Notes under the pieces: generated by a model | The model's database searches: none | Told to the model about the DNA's origin: nothing | Seen by the model: only the letters and a program-made list of their open reading frames with translations | Translations under genes and position numbers: made by a program | Part shown: one piece after another, positions 12,376-23,958 of the stretch | How positions within the stretch are numbered: the stretch's first letter is position 1 | Layout: every line of letters starts with the position of its first letter | From: Poronia punctata | Taxonomy: Eukaryota; Ascomycota; Sordariomycetes; Xylariales; Xylariaceae | Assembly (NCBI GenBank): GCA_022579005.1 | Contig: MU401488.1 | Coordinates: 124,001 to 188,000, forward strand | DNA length: 64,000 nucleotides | Reading direction: 5' to 3'

Positions 12376-13363
12376 TCGGTTCACAAGGAGGGGCTAAGGA
12401 GGGGTGGTCGTACTAGATCGAGGAGAAGCTCGAGTGTTACAATATCAAGTGCGTTGCGCAAAGGATCGAGTCCCCGGTTTCTATCTGTTTCGGGTATCGT
12501 AGCTCGGGGGAGTGACGAAACTGGCCGCGAGATGCGCTCTTCTTTGCAAGCAAACAAGTAGGGAGGCCAAGTCCTCATGTAACGATAGGATGGTTAATTG
12601 CCCTAGACTGAGTCCGTAGCGAAAGAACCTGATGAATGGTTTGCAAACTGTGAGTTTAGAAAACCGTGGAAGATCAAAGTAAAGTAAAGAGGATGGAAAA
12701 AGTCAAGGTGGCCTTTTGCGATTCGTGCCTTAGCCCAAGGTGGGAAGCAGGTATCAACTATTCAGTAGGTAGACTAGTTAGGCAGATAGAAAAGCTGTTA
12801 TGATGCCTATCTACCGTTGAAGGGCGGAATCAACGCATCCGAAAGGTGTAAAAGAGAGAATAGAAGAATCCAAATTTCAAAAGTCTTGATGTCCGAACGT
12901 GCTACAACCCATTCCTCTTCTCTGCACTTGTATTCAGCGCCAACGAGAAACCGAAAACTGTTCTCTTGGGAGCTTCAGACTAGAGATCGGGATTCCACGT
13001 GTATTATTATATTATTACATAGTGGATGTAGGCTAATTATGTAAGTAATGTAACGAATCCCCGGCGTCCCTGACCAAGTTGCCCAATGGAATGCGCTTGT
13101 GCAAGTGAACGTGGGTCAGAGGAGTGGGGTTAGCGTTGTACCCGTAGTTACCTACAAGGGGCATGTTCCTGTACCTGCAGATGTTGTTGTCCCGCTGTGT
13201 ACTCGTACGAGTAGAGACGCGAAGATGACATAGCAAAGTCTAGATTGAATGTAAACAGTGAGATGGCTACGCACACCTACATGCTGTTACCGTACAATAA
13301 GATAAGAGGTTTCTCATAAGTTGCGAGAGGAATAAATAAATAAATAAATAATTCAGCGGCAAT
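12376..13363. promoter_or_regulatory. Divergent intergenic region, acetyl-CoA transporter / CENP-O
   Basis: About 1 kb upstream of both genes. An AATA tetranucleotide array (13331-13350) lies just before the CENP-O ATG, probably in its 5' UTR. No gene seen. Confidence 0.4.
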
Positions 13364-14319
13364 ATGTCCAGCCGAGTATCACCATCTCCCGAGTTATCCG
13401 TTACAGATCAATTAGATGACGAAATCGCCAAACTAAAAGCTCGAGGTATGTATGCCGAACCAAAACCCCCCTCCCAGTTTCGCAAACGCAATGATATGGT
13501 TGCATGCCTTGCCAGGCGCTGATAAATATTCCAGTCGAGTCTTTAAAGAACGATGTCAGGTTACAAGTAACAACCCTCATGACGGCAGACTCCACGCGCC
13601 AAATCCTCGAATCATCCACAACCGACAGCCGTCGCCGGAAACTCCTCGCAAAATTCGAAGAGCAAATCGCGCATAAACAACAATGTCTATACCGCGCCTG
13701 TGCCGGCGGTATCACTACGTTCAAGGTACGAGACCCGGATCCGAACGCAGTCGACGGCGGGAACGTGCTGGGGCTTCGATTCGAAGTCATGTCTAAAGCC
13801 AAGTTCATGCGACCGTATTATGTTATGCTCAACCGACCATATCCGAACAATAAACGCGCCCTTCGCGTTCATCGCCATACGGTGCCTCCATTCATACCCT
13901 TGTCGGGTCTTGCCGCTCGATATCTACCTCCCCCGACTGCCAAAGATGAAGATGAAGGTAGACAGCAGGATCTCTCGCTCTTTGCCCGTTCCCTGCGAAG
14001 GGAATTGGTGCGCTATCATAATCGTGCCGCTGTCATTGGGGACCTGAGGAAGGCGGTAGGCTTGGGCTCTAAGAAGGCACCAGACGATAAGGATACGGAG
14101 ACTTCGATCGCCAATGTCAGTTTAGCTGATGCGGAAGCCAAGCAGGTCACGATAGAGTGGCGCGATGGACGAACTGGTCGTCTGGTCATGGATGATGACG
14201 GCGAGATTGTCAAGATGGTTGTTCAAGGAGACAACGGTCAAGATCGCGAGACGGTTAGGGAGTTCCTAGCAGGGGCTACTCGTGTTGAAGAGGTATCCCA
14301 GCGTCTTGGAAACGGTTGA
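13364..14319 (+). CDS. CENP-O/Mcm21/Mal2-like kinetochore protein
   Basis: Inner-kinetochore (CCAN/COMA) subunit. Exon 1 (13364-13445) encodes a start with an acidic coiled-coil segment (LDDEIAKLKAR); exon 2 (13535-14319) continues in phase after an 89-base GTATGT intron, giving 288 residues. The family signature is the run VLGLRFEVMSKAKFMRPYYV and then RVHRHTVPPFIPLSGLAARY. The C-terminal half carries another charged helical region. The longest ORF starts at 13504 inside the intron, but the acceptor at 13534 with exon 1 gives a continuous heptad-like helix (AKLKAR-VESLKNDV), so the two-exon model is preferred. Identification is from the CENP-O core motif and length. Confidence 0.88.
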
Positions 14320-14912
14320 ACTTGGTCGGTGCATATTCCCCGGGGTTTTTTTTTCTCTTCGGGTCACCCTACGAGTTAGGTGTTGGGATGCTCTGATATA
14401 ACAGAGCATTGTCTGGATTCCGCCAAGGGAATCTGGAGGTCCTTCCGTCGACTAGATCAACGGAGCACACGCGCACGGCTGAAGCGCCCATTGAACAATA
14501 ACTTTTATGTTACTGGAGCTATGCTTACGGGCAACCCTAGGTGTATCAGACATCCGCATCTCAGGAGGGTACCGAGCAACACTGACATAAAGTGTTGATG
14601 TTGGCACTTCAGGGGCTGATACCAGACCTCATTGGGACCGGGTTGCATATCAATCTTGGCCTTGTAAGCTGCTACAGCCTACAGATAGCTACCACAGGCT
14701 CATTCTCCTACAACGGGGGACAGTAGGTCAAAGGGAAGCACGAAAGGCATGACTGGCATGAAGAAGGTTATTTGACGAAAGTGAACGATCTGTATTGCCA
14801 TGGCTCGCGAGCGGATGCATAGGATATCTATAAACGAGTGTGGGGAGCGAGCTGCTTCAGTATGCCCCTAGGGGTAAAACAAAAGAAAAAAGCCGAGGCT
14901 GCTGGGTCCTAC
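14320..14912. other. Convergent 3' intergenic region
   Basis: 593 bases between the 3' ends of the CENP-O gene and the GTPase gene. No ORF with coding character. Confidence 0.4.
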
Positions 14913-17900
14913 CTAGACGAGTAATTCTACAACAGTACAAACTTGGCTCATCCCGGACTTGGTCGCCTCCAGCTTCACCTGTACTCGTCGACGAAAGGCA
15001 GGATCTCTCTCGCTCTCCAGGGCCGCGTTCTCATTCCGGACAATATTCAATGTACCCTGGATCTGCTCAAACTGTGATCTGACAAGATCTTCAACACGTT
15101 TCTGCGCATCTTCCGCATGTTTTCTGAACCCTTTCCTGAATTCTTCCAGCAGATCTGCGAAAAGACCCCAACGGGCTACAGATGAGTGGATTATGGCCTT
15201 TCTTCGTGCGTCACTCCCACCTCCTGTTTCGATGGTCAGCAAGCAGAATATACTAGAGAGAGCTATGGATATCATGGGGACAAATACCGCTTTCCATCCT
15301 TGCCTGGTTGTATGCCCCTTCCATGACTTTCCCTATGAAGGAGGTACGGAGGCTAGATAAAGCATCTGTCCGAAGCGTTCTATAACCACACTCAGCCAAA
15401 CTTGTGCACACCGAGATATCTGGTTAAGTCCCGCCTAACCTTAGATTACTCACCGAAGATGTTTATCAAGATCGCCTAAAATATCCTCGATAGATCCCCT
15501 CAGGACACGTCCCCGCGACGAGAGTGTGTTATCGAGCGAAATCCTGGTCCCGGGAGATTCTGACAGACCGTCTCCTGCAGTGTTGTGTGTACCTAAAAGT
15601 CAGCGAATGGTGGAATTTCTTTGTCATGTCAAGACAGGGTTAAACTTCAGAGAGCGCACCTAGGAGCTCGAGCTGCTCATGGAATAGGTTATCAATGAGT
15701 TCGATGATCGAAGCGTTCTTCATATTCAAGCGCTCTTGTACGGTTTGCCATGGACGGTCCAAGTCTGCACTCATTGCCTGGATGATCTCCTGGTTCCAGT
15801 TCCTGTGTTTGACTGCTGCTGTGTAGTGGGTGCCGAAGTTGCGGCAGAAGGCGGCGTATGTACCTGCGTGGACTTGTAAGCATGCTTCGTATATGTAGTT
15901 AGAAAGGGTGATAAAGACGTACTATGGTGCCACTGTGGATGATGGAGTCAGTTCAGTTACGCTGGCCAGAGGGGGAGGGGGGGTTATTTGTTTTTGATTT
16001 TACTTACACCACTCCAGTCAATACTAGCTGCGATGGCAGCCGAACCCCATCTGTTAACACTAGAAGCTAAAGCACCGTCAACACAACAGTCAGTCGCCGT
16101 GAAGGGAGGTACTAGGGGAGTGGTTACGAACATTGTGGTAGGTACAATTCATCATAGAACTCGTTCCTATACCCCTTTCCCAGTTGATTCAAGGGAGATG
16201 CCCGGCCGAAGAATTTCTAAACCTTTCCACAAATTAATTAGACTCTTCTCTCTCTCTCTCTTCTTTCAAAGAAAATGTTGTTGGTTTCGAACCGTGCTCA
16301 AGTTCCTCTCCAAAGTATCCAAAGTCTTCCTCACAGCATCTTTCCTCTCGGCGCTCAAACTTCCCTGGCCGGACTGAACCCAAAGGTCCAATTCCCCGAG
16401 CAAGACGCCGACGTCGTCTTTCATGTATTTCTTGGATGCGACATATTGGCTCTCCGAAACCATCTCCATGCAATGGGCCCGGATGGAAATGATGCCGCTG
16501 AGGGAGAGGTAGCGCATTGCTTTGTCCCGGGGGTGTTCCCTCTGGTGCCAGTAGAGTGTGTTGCTGGCGCAGAAGACGCGGAGGGGATTGGGATTATGAT
16601 GAGCCGGGGACGGGGCTGGGACTTGGGCTTGGTAATGGTCTACCAGCTTTTTTTCGATTAGGGTGTTGCGGTTCTCGATGAGATATTTCTGTAGGCTGTT
16701 CCATCATTGTAAATAAAAAATAAATAAGAAAGAAAGTTTTTTTTTTAAAAAAAGGGGGGGTTAAGGGGTTCGACTTACTCGAAAACCAACTCATCTCGTT
16801 GTTTTCTATTCCCCATCCCCCTATTAGTTAATGTCTACTTACCACGTCTTTCTACCTTTCGGAAGAGTGCGCAAAGTGAACTTACCTAGCAGTCCTAAGT
16901 TTACTATTCAACCTCACAATTTCATCTCTCTCATCTTCGAACAAGTCGTCTTCGTCTTCTTCATCAAACTGCGACAACTCTTCCTCTATCTCGGTAATCA
17001 CACGCTCGTGTTTTCTTATACCATCCCTCTTCCGTCTCACCTCCTTTGCTCTTTGACCTTTCCAATCTGTCAAAGCTTCATCGGCTGAGATATCCTAGAA
17101 GAAGTCAGCTAATTGAATCGGCGGTTATTTTTAAAAATGACCGGCATACATCGGACTTTGTACAAATAATCCCGACATTCGCCAACCGGGCTTTTTTCGC
17201 TCTCTCAATAACATCTGACACGCTCACGTCCGTGATGGCCCTTCCGATATTGGCTACGACGAAGATCTCGTCACATTGTAGGAGATATCGCTCTGTGACG
17301 CTTCGACGGGCGGCGTTGAGATCGCGGAGACCTAGATAGTAGGGTAGTCATACTGTCAGTGAGATGTTTTCCCCCCTCCTCCTCCTTCGACACGATGGGT
17401 AAGAAAGACATACCGGGGAGATCAACCAGGACGAGACCTTTGCTTAGGACATGAGCGTTCAAGTAGACCCTAGTTAAACAAGTTTCAGTAAAAAAAATGG
17501 ATATATATATATATATAGAGAAGGACATTTCCGGCTTCATATAGGTAAGTATAGGTAGGTAAGGTAGGTAATTACTTACTTGATCCTCTTAATCCACGGC
17601 CAAAGAGCCGGCCCATCACTTTCTGTCTCTTCCGAAGTAAGTTGCAAGATCAACCTAGCACATTCTTCGAAACTCATATTCTCCTTTAGACCCGTCTGCA
17701 CCTCCTCCTCCTCCTGCTGCTGCTGCTGTAACTCTCGCACCCACGTCTTCAACTTGTCGTAAACCATTGTTTCCGATCCAGACAACAGGAAAGCTTCCTC
17801 GGTAAATGTGCCGCGAAACATGGACTTGAAAGTATCTCTGGCGAGATCGGCTCGGTCTTGTAAATCTCGCACTTCGTCTGAGTCGAGAGTGGATCGGTTG

Positions 17901-19251
17901 AGGTGGAAATGCCGTAAATCGCGTAGTAGGTTCAATACTTGGTCTTTGATCTCGCTGCCGCTGAAGCGCTCGACGTCGATGGCGAAGAGAGAGGAGGGGT
18001 GGTGGTGGTATTCTGTTACTACGCAGGTGCAGGCGCCGCCGATGTTGCTCTGATTGGATGATTCGATTCTCTTAGTGAGATGAAAGGTGAAGGGCGGAAG
18101 GAAAGGGGTGAGAAGCATACTTACGGTTCTTGCAAGGCCGCGATAATCCAGGAGAGAGTTGAGTAAACTGCTTTTTCCTGCAGTTCCGGTCAGCCAAAAA
18201 AGGGGCTAGGGGAGGGTTGAAAGGGGAGGGAAAGCTTACCAGCGCCAGAATCCCCTACAAATCCAACAATCCGCGTAGGCGGACACTGAAACTTGACCAA
18301 CTCATCGGCCCTCTTGCTTAAACGCTTCATGACCGAATCAGGCTCATACTGTATTGATCCGCTCCGCAACACGACTGCCAAGTCGGACATTAAGTTCTCT
18401 GTATCTCGCAATGCCTTCTGCAGCGCTGGCTGGTCGAAGCGGTCATTGGGCGGTGTCTCGTCTGTGACATCGTGGGGGGCTAAAGAGACGCGAGAACTGG
18501 ACCGACGGGATCGAGGTGATGGGGACGTTGCTGTCGGTTGCAGGTTCCTGCTTGGACTAGGACTGGGACTTGGACTGGGGCTGGCAGGGATTTCCCGCAG
18601 GGCCTGGGATATGCTGCTCATGTCTATCTGCTGTTCGGATGATTTCCCTGGAGAGACGGCGAGATTGTCTAGTTGGGCATTCAGACTCTCGACGCCCACG
18701 TCTTCTTGGCCATGTCTTGGTCTAGTCTCGGGAGGCGTGAGAGAAAACGATGGGATTTGTTTTCCAGGTGTTACCGGTACGGGTTTATTGGACTGGGACT
18801 GCGGCCGGGACTCAGGGGTAGACGGGCGAGATGTCGAAACTTGACTCCCCGGTTTCAAGCCTTTCTGAGAACCAGAGCCGTTATTTCCAGGGGCTTCGTA
18901 GTGAAGCGTTAGCGATCGGAGATTAAGGACGATGTCTTTGCTGGCGTCCGACGAAGTCGTGGAATCACTGCTATCATCACTCCAGTCCGAAGACGGCGTG
19001 GCCTCAGGAGGACTAGAGACACCATTTAGACGACATTCGAAGTCGAATGTACTTGATCGTGGGGTGAATGCGACGTCTTCTTCAGTAGCCGATGAGCTTA
19101 CCGAGCTGCTACTGCTCTTGCTGCTGCTGATGTTCGGGCCTGGACCTGCAGTCACCGAAGAGTTCTACGAATACAACATATAAGTTAGAGAACACTTGTT
19201 GCATGGGATTCTTTTGGGTCCGGGGTGGGTTGATACCTGGGCTCTGGTCAT
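14913..19251 (-). CDS. SLIP-GC-like large GTPase (dynamin-type P-loop), 15 exons
   Basis: Exons (minus strand): 19237-19251, 18240-19164, 18125-18177, 17580-18049, 17414-17469, 17150-17331, 16886-17094, 16293-16695, 16173-16216, 16008-16050, 15923-15932, 15660-15863, 15454-15592, 15288-15352, 14913-15223. The sum is 3129 bases, 1042 residues, with no phase conflict. The first 280 residues are Ser/Pro-rich and probably disordered. G1 is GFVGDSGAGKSS, split by an intron; the switch region is SNIGGACTCVVTEY; G3 is LVDLPGLRDL; G4 is TKSD. Acidic coiled coil follows (EEELSQFDEEDEDDLFEDE), then helical regions and a C-terminal coiled coil. This is the domain order of fungal proteins annotated as nuclear GTPase SLIP-GC-like; their role is unknown. 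Junctions around 16050-16300 rest on phase and weak donors (GTTCGA, GTATAG) and are least certain. Confidence 0.8.
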
Positions 19252-22052
19252 AGTGAGGGAATAAAGACAAAAAGTAAAATTGCGGTTAAAATGAGGATGT
19301 TGGCGATAATAAAGTTGTAGGTTGAAAACTAGTCGACAAGCAAAGAGATGATTTCGAAGCAAGACGAATAAGACGAGAAAGCAAAAACAGAATCAAAATA
19401 AGGAAAAATCTGATAGTATTCCCAGAACACTTATTCCTACCGTCGAGAACATTTGGAATTTGGGATATCCCTGCGCTCTTTAAATATAACGTGGACGCAT
19501 ACTAAGAGAAGCCGGCATGTCACCTCCGGCCAACCTCGTCCAAAATGCAAATGCATGCATACTCTACCTCTGTCTAGTTTCAGACGATCTGTCGGTCAGG
19601 TCAGCTCGTTTCAGAAGTGACCAGTCTGGCCAACAGCCAAATACGTACCCTTTCCGTATCACACTGCAAGATCCTTCAAGCTCAGCCACCTCAGCCTAAA
19701 AGATGGACCTGGACAGTTTTGGACACCCATAAGAAAGCGTGGGCATGACGAGAGAGTATGCCTATAGTTAGAACCAGGAACCCTCGCCCCGCCATCGTGA
19801 TCACGTATTACCTATTCCTCGGCAGGTGACAAGGCGGGGGAGGGTATTGATCTTGCAGATTGTCGTGCAATGGACACCCCAGGTCATCTTTCTGCCTGTT
19901 CTCTTCAGAGTAAAACCCTGTGAAGACTTATGCAGCGTAGCAGTTACAATACGCACGATAGAACCAACAGCATATAGTTTTGGGGCGCAGCAACCCGGTC
20001 AATGATGTCGCCATTTGGCACACAGTTCTTGCAGCTGCTAGCCGGCATGCTGAGTGGTATTTGATAATCATGGCCCACTGCGACCTCTTTACCCCAGGGG
20101 ACAGAACCAACCTCATGTTTTCCAAAGCGCTTAAAGTTCGTCCAATCTTTCTTGTTGTGAAGTTGTGTGGGGAAAATACGTCCACGACCAGGATGAAGCT
20201 CCCAATCGGGTAGCAGCTTGGACGATTCCGTCTACCACCTAGCAGGTCGTCGGGAAGGCCTCACCCAGCACGACCGATATAGAAGTCAAAGGCCCGGGTC
20301 TTCATTATCCTTCTGAGCTGTCATGTCTATTCTCGGTACAGAACATGGCCGACCTTGAGGTCCCCGAGAAGAGGAGCTGAAAGCCTGAAACGACACTTTG
20401 TCAAGATGTACTCGAAGACGAGTCGGACAACCTATCGTTACCACCGCCGTCGGTGATATCGCTCCCTTTGTGCTAAGACGAGGTCGGTGACATACTTCGT
20501 CTACTTATCTAATTCAGTCGGGGATAGGTCGGCTTCAAAGATGATTTAACCATGAGCTAGATATGGGTTCTTCCTGAACTACTCGTAGGAAACGAACCAA
20601 ACTAGTTGTATTTAGAAGGAAACCGCTATTATATGCTGGCTGTACCTTTTCCTGATCTAACAGAGTCCTGACTGGTTCAGAGCCCCGCTGACTTGCTATG
20701 AGATGTCGCCTTCACCGGACTAGCTGCAGAGATAGTCAAGGGAAAGGGTTGGTCTCCTTTGAGGGTTGGGCTCCTTTGAGGGTTGGGCTCCTTTGAGGGT
20801 TGGGTAATCATCGATCGCGTAGAAAAGCAACGCTAGCCCACTCTTGTTTCTAAGCGCGCGCCAAGGCGCCAAGGACCCGAGACTTCGGTTCGTCCCGCTT
20901 GTTAGACTGTTATTGGTTCTTTTTCAGAACAGAAAGACGGACTCTGGCACGGAATAGATTCCGTCCAACTTGCTAATACCTCCGAGCATAATGACACCTT
21001 GTGTCCTCGCAAAGGCTATCGACAAGGGGCACGTTAACGAGAACGTGGCAAGGGGGGGTGTATTCATGGTTCCAAGTGCCGGGAAATATTAGACGGGTCC
21101 ACGGATAACACTCAGACCCATGCTTTTGTAAGAGTGTATGTGGAAGGCTTGGGGTCAATAGCCATTTCGATTGTGCTCGTACTCGTACGTCGAATGCGAG
21201 AAGTCACAAGGCCATTTCCAATCAAGCGGGCTCCTACGCTAGCGACATATTAGGTCACTTTGTCACAGCACTTGGGCTACTTTAGCCAGCATATCTCGGG
21301 TGCTGACTGAGTTGCTAACAGGATGGCCCCGAGGTATGCAAGCCTGTACCGCGGCTTAGAAGGGAACAGTAGGTGGCCTTTACAGTCCGGGGTCAAAGGT
21401 CTTGCGAATATGGATTAGGTCCTGCTTCTGATCTCACTAAATTGGAACACCGAGCAGCCACTGACATTGACGTCTGGTTAGCCTTGCTAGGCACCTAAGG
21501 GTGGAAACTGTAATGCAGGATGATAGGTATCGGTCATATGAAGAGCGGCTGCTCCGCGAATGATAGCTTCAGGTCCCCTGCTTTGCTAGGTTGTCAGATC
21601 GCTGCTTGCTTTACCTAGAAGCTGCGGTTAGAGGTGACTAAACGACTGGTAGCGTCTAATCAAAGTAGATAAAAGCATCGTTCATCAACATCAACGCCGA
21701 TGGCATGGACATGGCTGAAAGGGATAGACATACTATCAAAAATTGAAGAAAGTTGTAGGTTAGTCGGTTACGGGTGTTGTTGGACGACCTCGCGTATTAT
21801 ATCGGTGGATACCTAGGTAGTGTGGATACAGAATTAGTGTCTCGGTAGAGAAATAAGTTAATGCCAACCTACTTTAATCAGATATGCAACTATGGATAAG
21901 TTCCTGCCGTGCCGCGCGCCGACTCACGCAATTGGTGTGCACATCTGCTCTCTGATGTCAACGTGAACGTCGTTGTCCCCAAAGACTGCGCCTATCTTGT
22001 TAGTTATTACTAGCATCTCGTCGCTTTACCGTACCAATTATCCGAACTACCT
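19252..22052. other. 2.8 kb divergent intergenic region, GTPase gene / med31
   Basis: Base composition looks ordinary, yet both strands are densely interrupted by stops; the few ORFs are under 90 codons and resemble nothing I know. Contains the 17-bp triplicate at 20746-20805. It may be promoter plus an old decayed sequence, but I cannot show that. Confidence 0.4.
20746..20805 (+). repeat. 17-bp tandem repeat, three copies
   Basis: Unit GGGTTGGGCTCCTTTGA starts at 20746 (one mismatch, T for G), 20763 and 20780, with a partial fourth copy at 20797. Confidence 0.9.
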
Positions 22053-22543
22053 ATGGCATCAGGCGACATACAAATGGGACAGGATCCTCCTGCCGTGGAT
22101 GAACCAAAATATGGTGGCTTTACGCGCTTCGAGATCGAGCTAGAGGTTCGTACTGCCATCCTTTTGGGACCTCATTCACCATGCACCTAGCAATTTCAGT
22201 TCCCGGTTCTCCTGTCATTTGGTCCACCCGTATACATTTACATGGCGTTGCTAATATACTTCTTCAGTTCGTACAGTCACTCGCCAATCCCTTCTACCTT
22301 AACCACCTGGCCTCGCAGAAGCTCCTGAACGATCCCGCCTTTATCGCATACCTTGCATATCTCCAGTACTGGAGTCGGCCACCATACATCAAGTACCTCA
22401 ACTATCCTGGCCCGACACTTAAGCACCTCGAATTACTGCAAGAAGAACGTTTCCGCCAGGATATCATTAGCCCAGACCTCGTCCAGGCACTGGCAGCAGA
22501 AGATGTCAAAGCTTCGGTCGAATGGCACAAGGACGTAGCATGA
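22053..22543 (+). CDS. med31: Mediator complex subunit 31 (Med31/Soh1)
   Basis: Small conserved subunit of the Mediator middle module, bridging activators and RNA polymerase II. Exon 1 (22053-22145) ends with [12 protein letters not shown]; exon 2 (22268-22543) starts [15 protein letters not shown] and contains the family core [25 protein letters not shown] and [13 protein letters not shown]. The 122-base intron (donor GTTCGT, acceptor TTCAG) interrupts the conserved run exactly between ELE and FVQSLANP, in phase 0. Product 122 residues, a usual fungal length. Converges with rpc11. Confidence 0.95.
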
Positions 22544-22910
22544 CAGTTGACAAACACGCTTATTTCGTAAAATCTTCGTCGAAAGATTGCATGGTGGCCG
22601 TCGCGGAAAGCGCCATGCTAGTCAAAGCCCATTATAATCATTGCCTCCGAAATCGCGTCTTGAAGAGCCTACTATGGATGAGGCGCATGCGACATCATGT
22701 GTCTGGTCGCACATAGTAGGACAACGCAGGGAGTATAATTATATTTACTGCGACCGTCTAGGCATGAAGCAACGACGCCAAACACCGTCTAACCCCGAGG
22801 TTGCCCAGAACTTCCAGCTCCCAAAGAGACAGTAACGCCGAAAATCCCATTCCCAAAATTCCGTCATAAACACATGAACATTTCCGCCACCGGACATTGG
22901 ACAAATATCC
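22544..22910. other. Convergent 3' intergenic region
   Basis: 367 bases between med31 and rpc11 stop codons; probable 3' UTRs. Short ORFs here are not supported. Confidence 0.4.
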
Positions 22911-23364
22911 CTAGTTTTCTCGCCAGCGGTGGCCACAAGTCATACACTGCAACTCCACGTTAGCTACCAATGTCTCGACATGTCGTTAATACAGATGCAG
23001 AACTCGCCTTGTAGAAGCTCGTCATAGGCTCATCGGCACTACGGATTTGGACTTGGTAGAAGGCCGCCTCTTTCCCTTCGCAAGTGCCGGTAGGACACTG
23101 CACGGCAGTCTTGTCGGCATTAGCCCAAGCTTCGGGGCCGCCGAAGACATCTTCACGCTCCTTCTTCTTGAAATAGCGGCGCGAGAACATGGGCTCCTCG
23201 ATAGCATGCTGATAAGGACATGTCCGGCATTCGAGCCTGTTGCGTCCATTCTCTGGTGACGCCGACACCGTCAAGATGTTGCTGCATTGAGGGCAGACTG
23301 ATCAACTATTAGCTCAAAATTCTCAAGTACCTTGCGGCTTAGAAGTTTTCTTACAGAGCAACAT
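22911..23364 (-). CDS. rpc11: RNA polymerase III subunit Rpc11 (C11, TFIIS-like)
   Basis: Small Pol III subunit needed for RNA cleavage, termination and reinitiation. Exons 23355-23364 (MLL plus one base), 23008-23297 and 22911-22946 give 111 residues, the family length. The N-terminal zinc ribbon is FCPQCSNIL...CRTCPYQ. The C-terminal TFIIS-like ribbon is CPTGTCEG...RSADEPMTSFYK then CMTCGHRWREN; RSADEP contains the catalytic DE pair. The first intron is GT-AG. The second joins SFYK to CMTC only if the donor is GC (AAG/GCGAGT, acceptor GCAG at 22947-22948). A GT donor 15 bases downstream would insert five residues into an invariant motif, so the GC-AG model is preferred. Confidence 0.92.
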
Positions 23365-23958
23365 GGCGATTCTAAAACTATAGAAAATCAGATATTTGGG
23401 TTGGTATTGGGACCTGCTGTAAAATGATATAGAACCCCCTACTACAAGATCAAACACGAATGCGCTTTCACTTTTATCTTGAGATTTGAGTCAAACATGA
23501 AGATGATTTTGCCCTAGACAAAAAGCAGGTCCACCCGGCGTTTTGTTGGAGCCACGCAAAGCCGCAAAAAAGTATCCAGTCCCTGCCAGGTCCGTTTGCT
23601 TGGAAAAGCGCCCCCCGCCGCCCCTCCCCCCCACCTTTGATCCAAACCGCTTAAATCGTTGTCCCGTTAACTTGCACTTGAAACCCCGCGGTGCTGCTTG
23701 CGTTACGTCTTTTTTGGAGGGGTCACCACCTAATTGGAAACCAACCTACCCAATTACCTTACCTAACCCAATCTTACCTTAACCTTACTTGCCATACCCA
23801 TTTCCCATCTGACGGCTTCTTCTTCGCCCAAGCCCAAATACAAACAGACAACAAAGTCGTAATAAGAAACCCGTAAAAAACCTAACTACCTGACTAAACC
23901 CTGAACCAAAAGGGCGGGGAATCCAAGAGACTCCTACCTACAAGCAAGCTCGCAAAAG
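23365..23958. promoter_or_regulatory. Divergent promoter region, rpc11 / Yar1-like gene
   Basis: About 0.6 kb between divergent start codons, including a pyrimidine-rich stretch near 23610 and repeated ACCTAACC/ACCTTACC steps at 23745-23790. No defined site. Confidence 0.4.

Noticed and set aside
13504..14319. CENP-O gene starting at the ATG at 13504
   Set aside because: This start lies inside an intron; exon 1 at 13364 restores the coiled coil and the phase fits.
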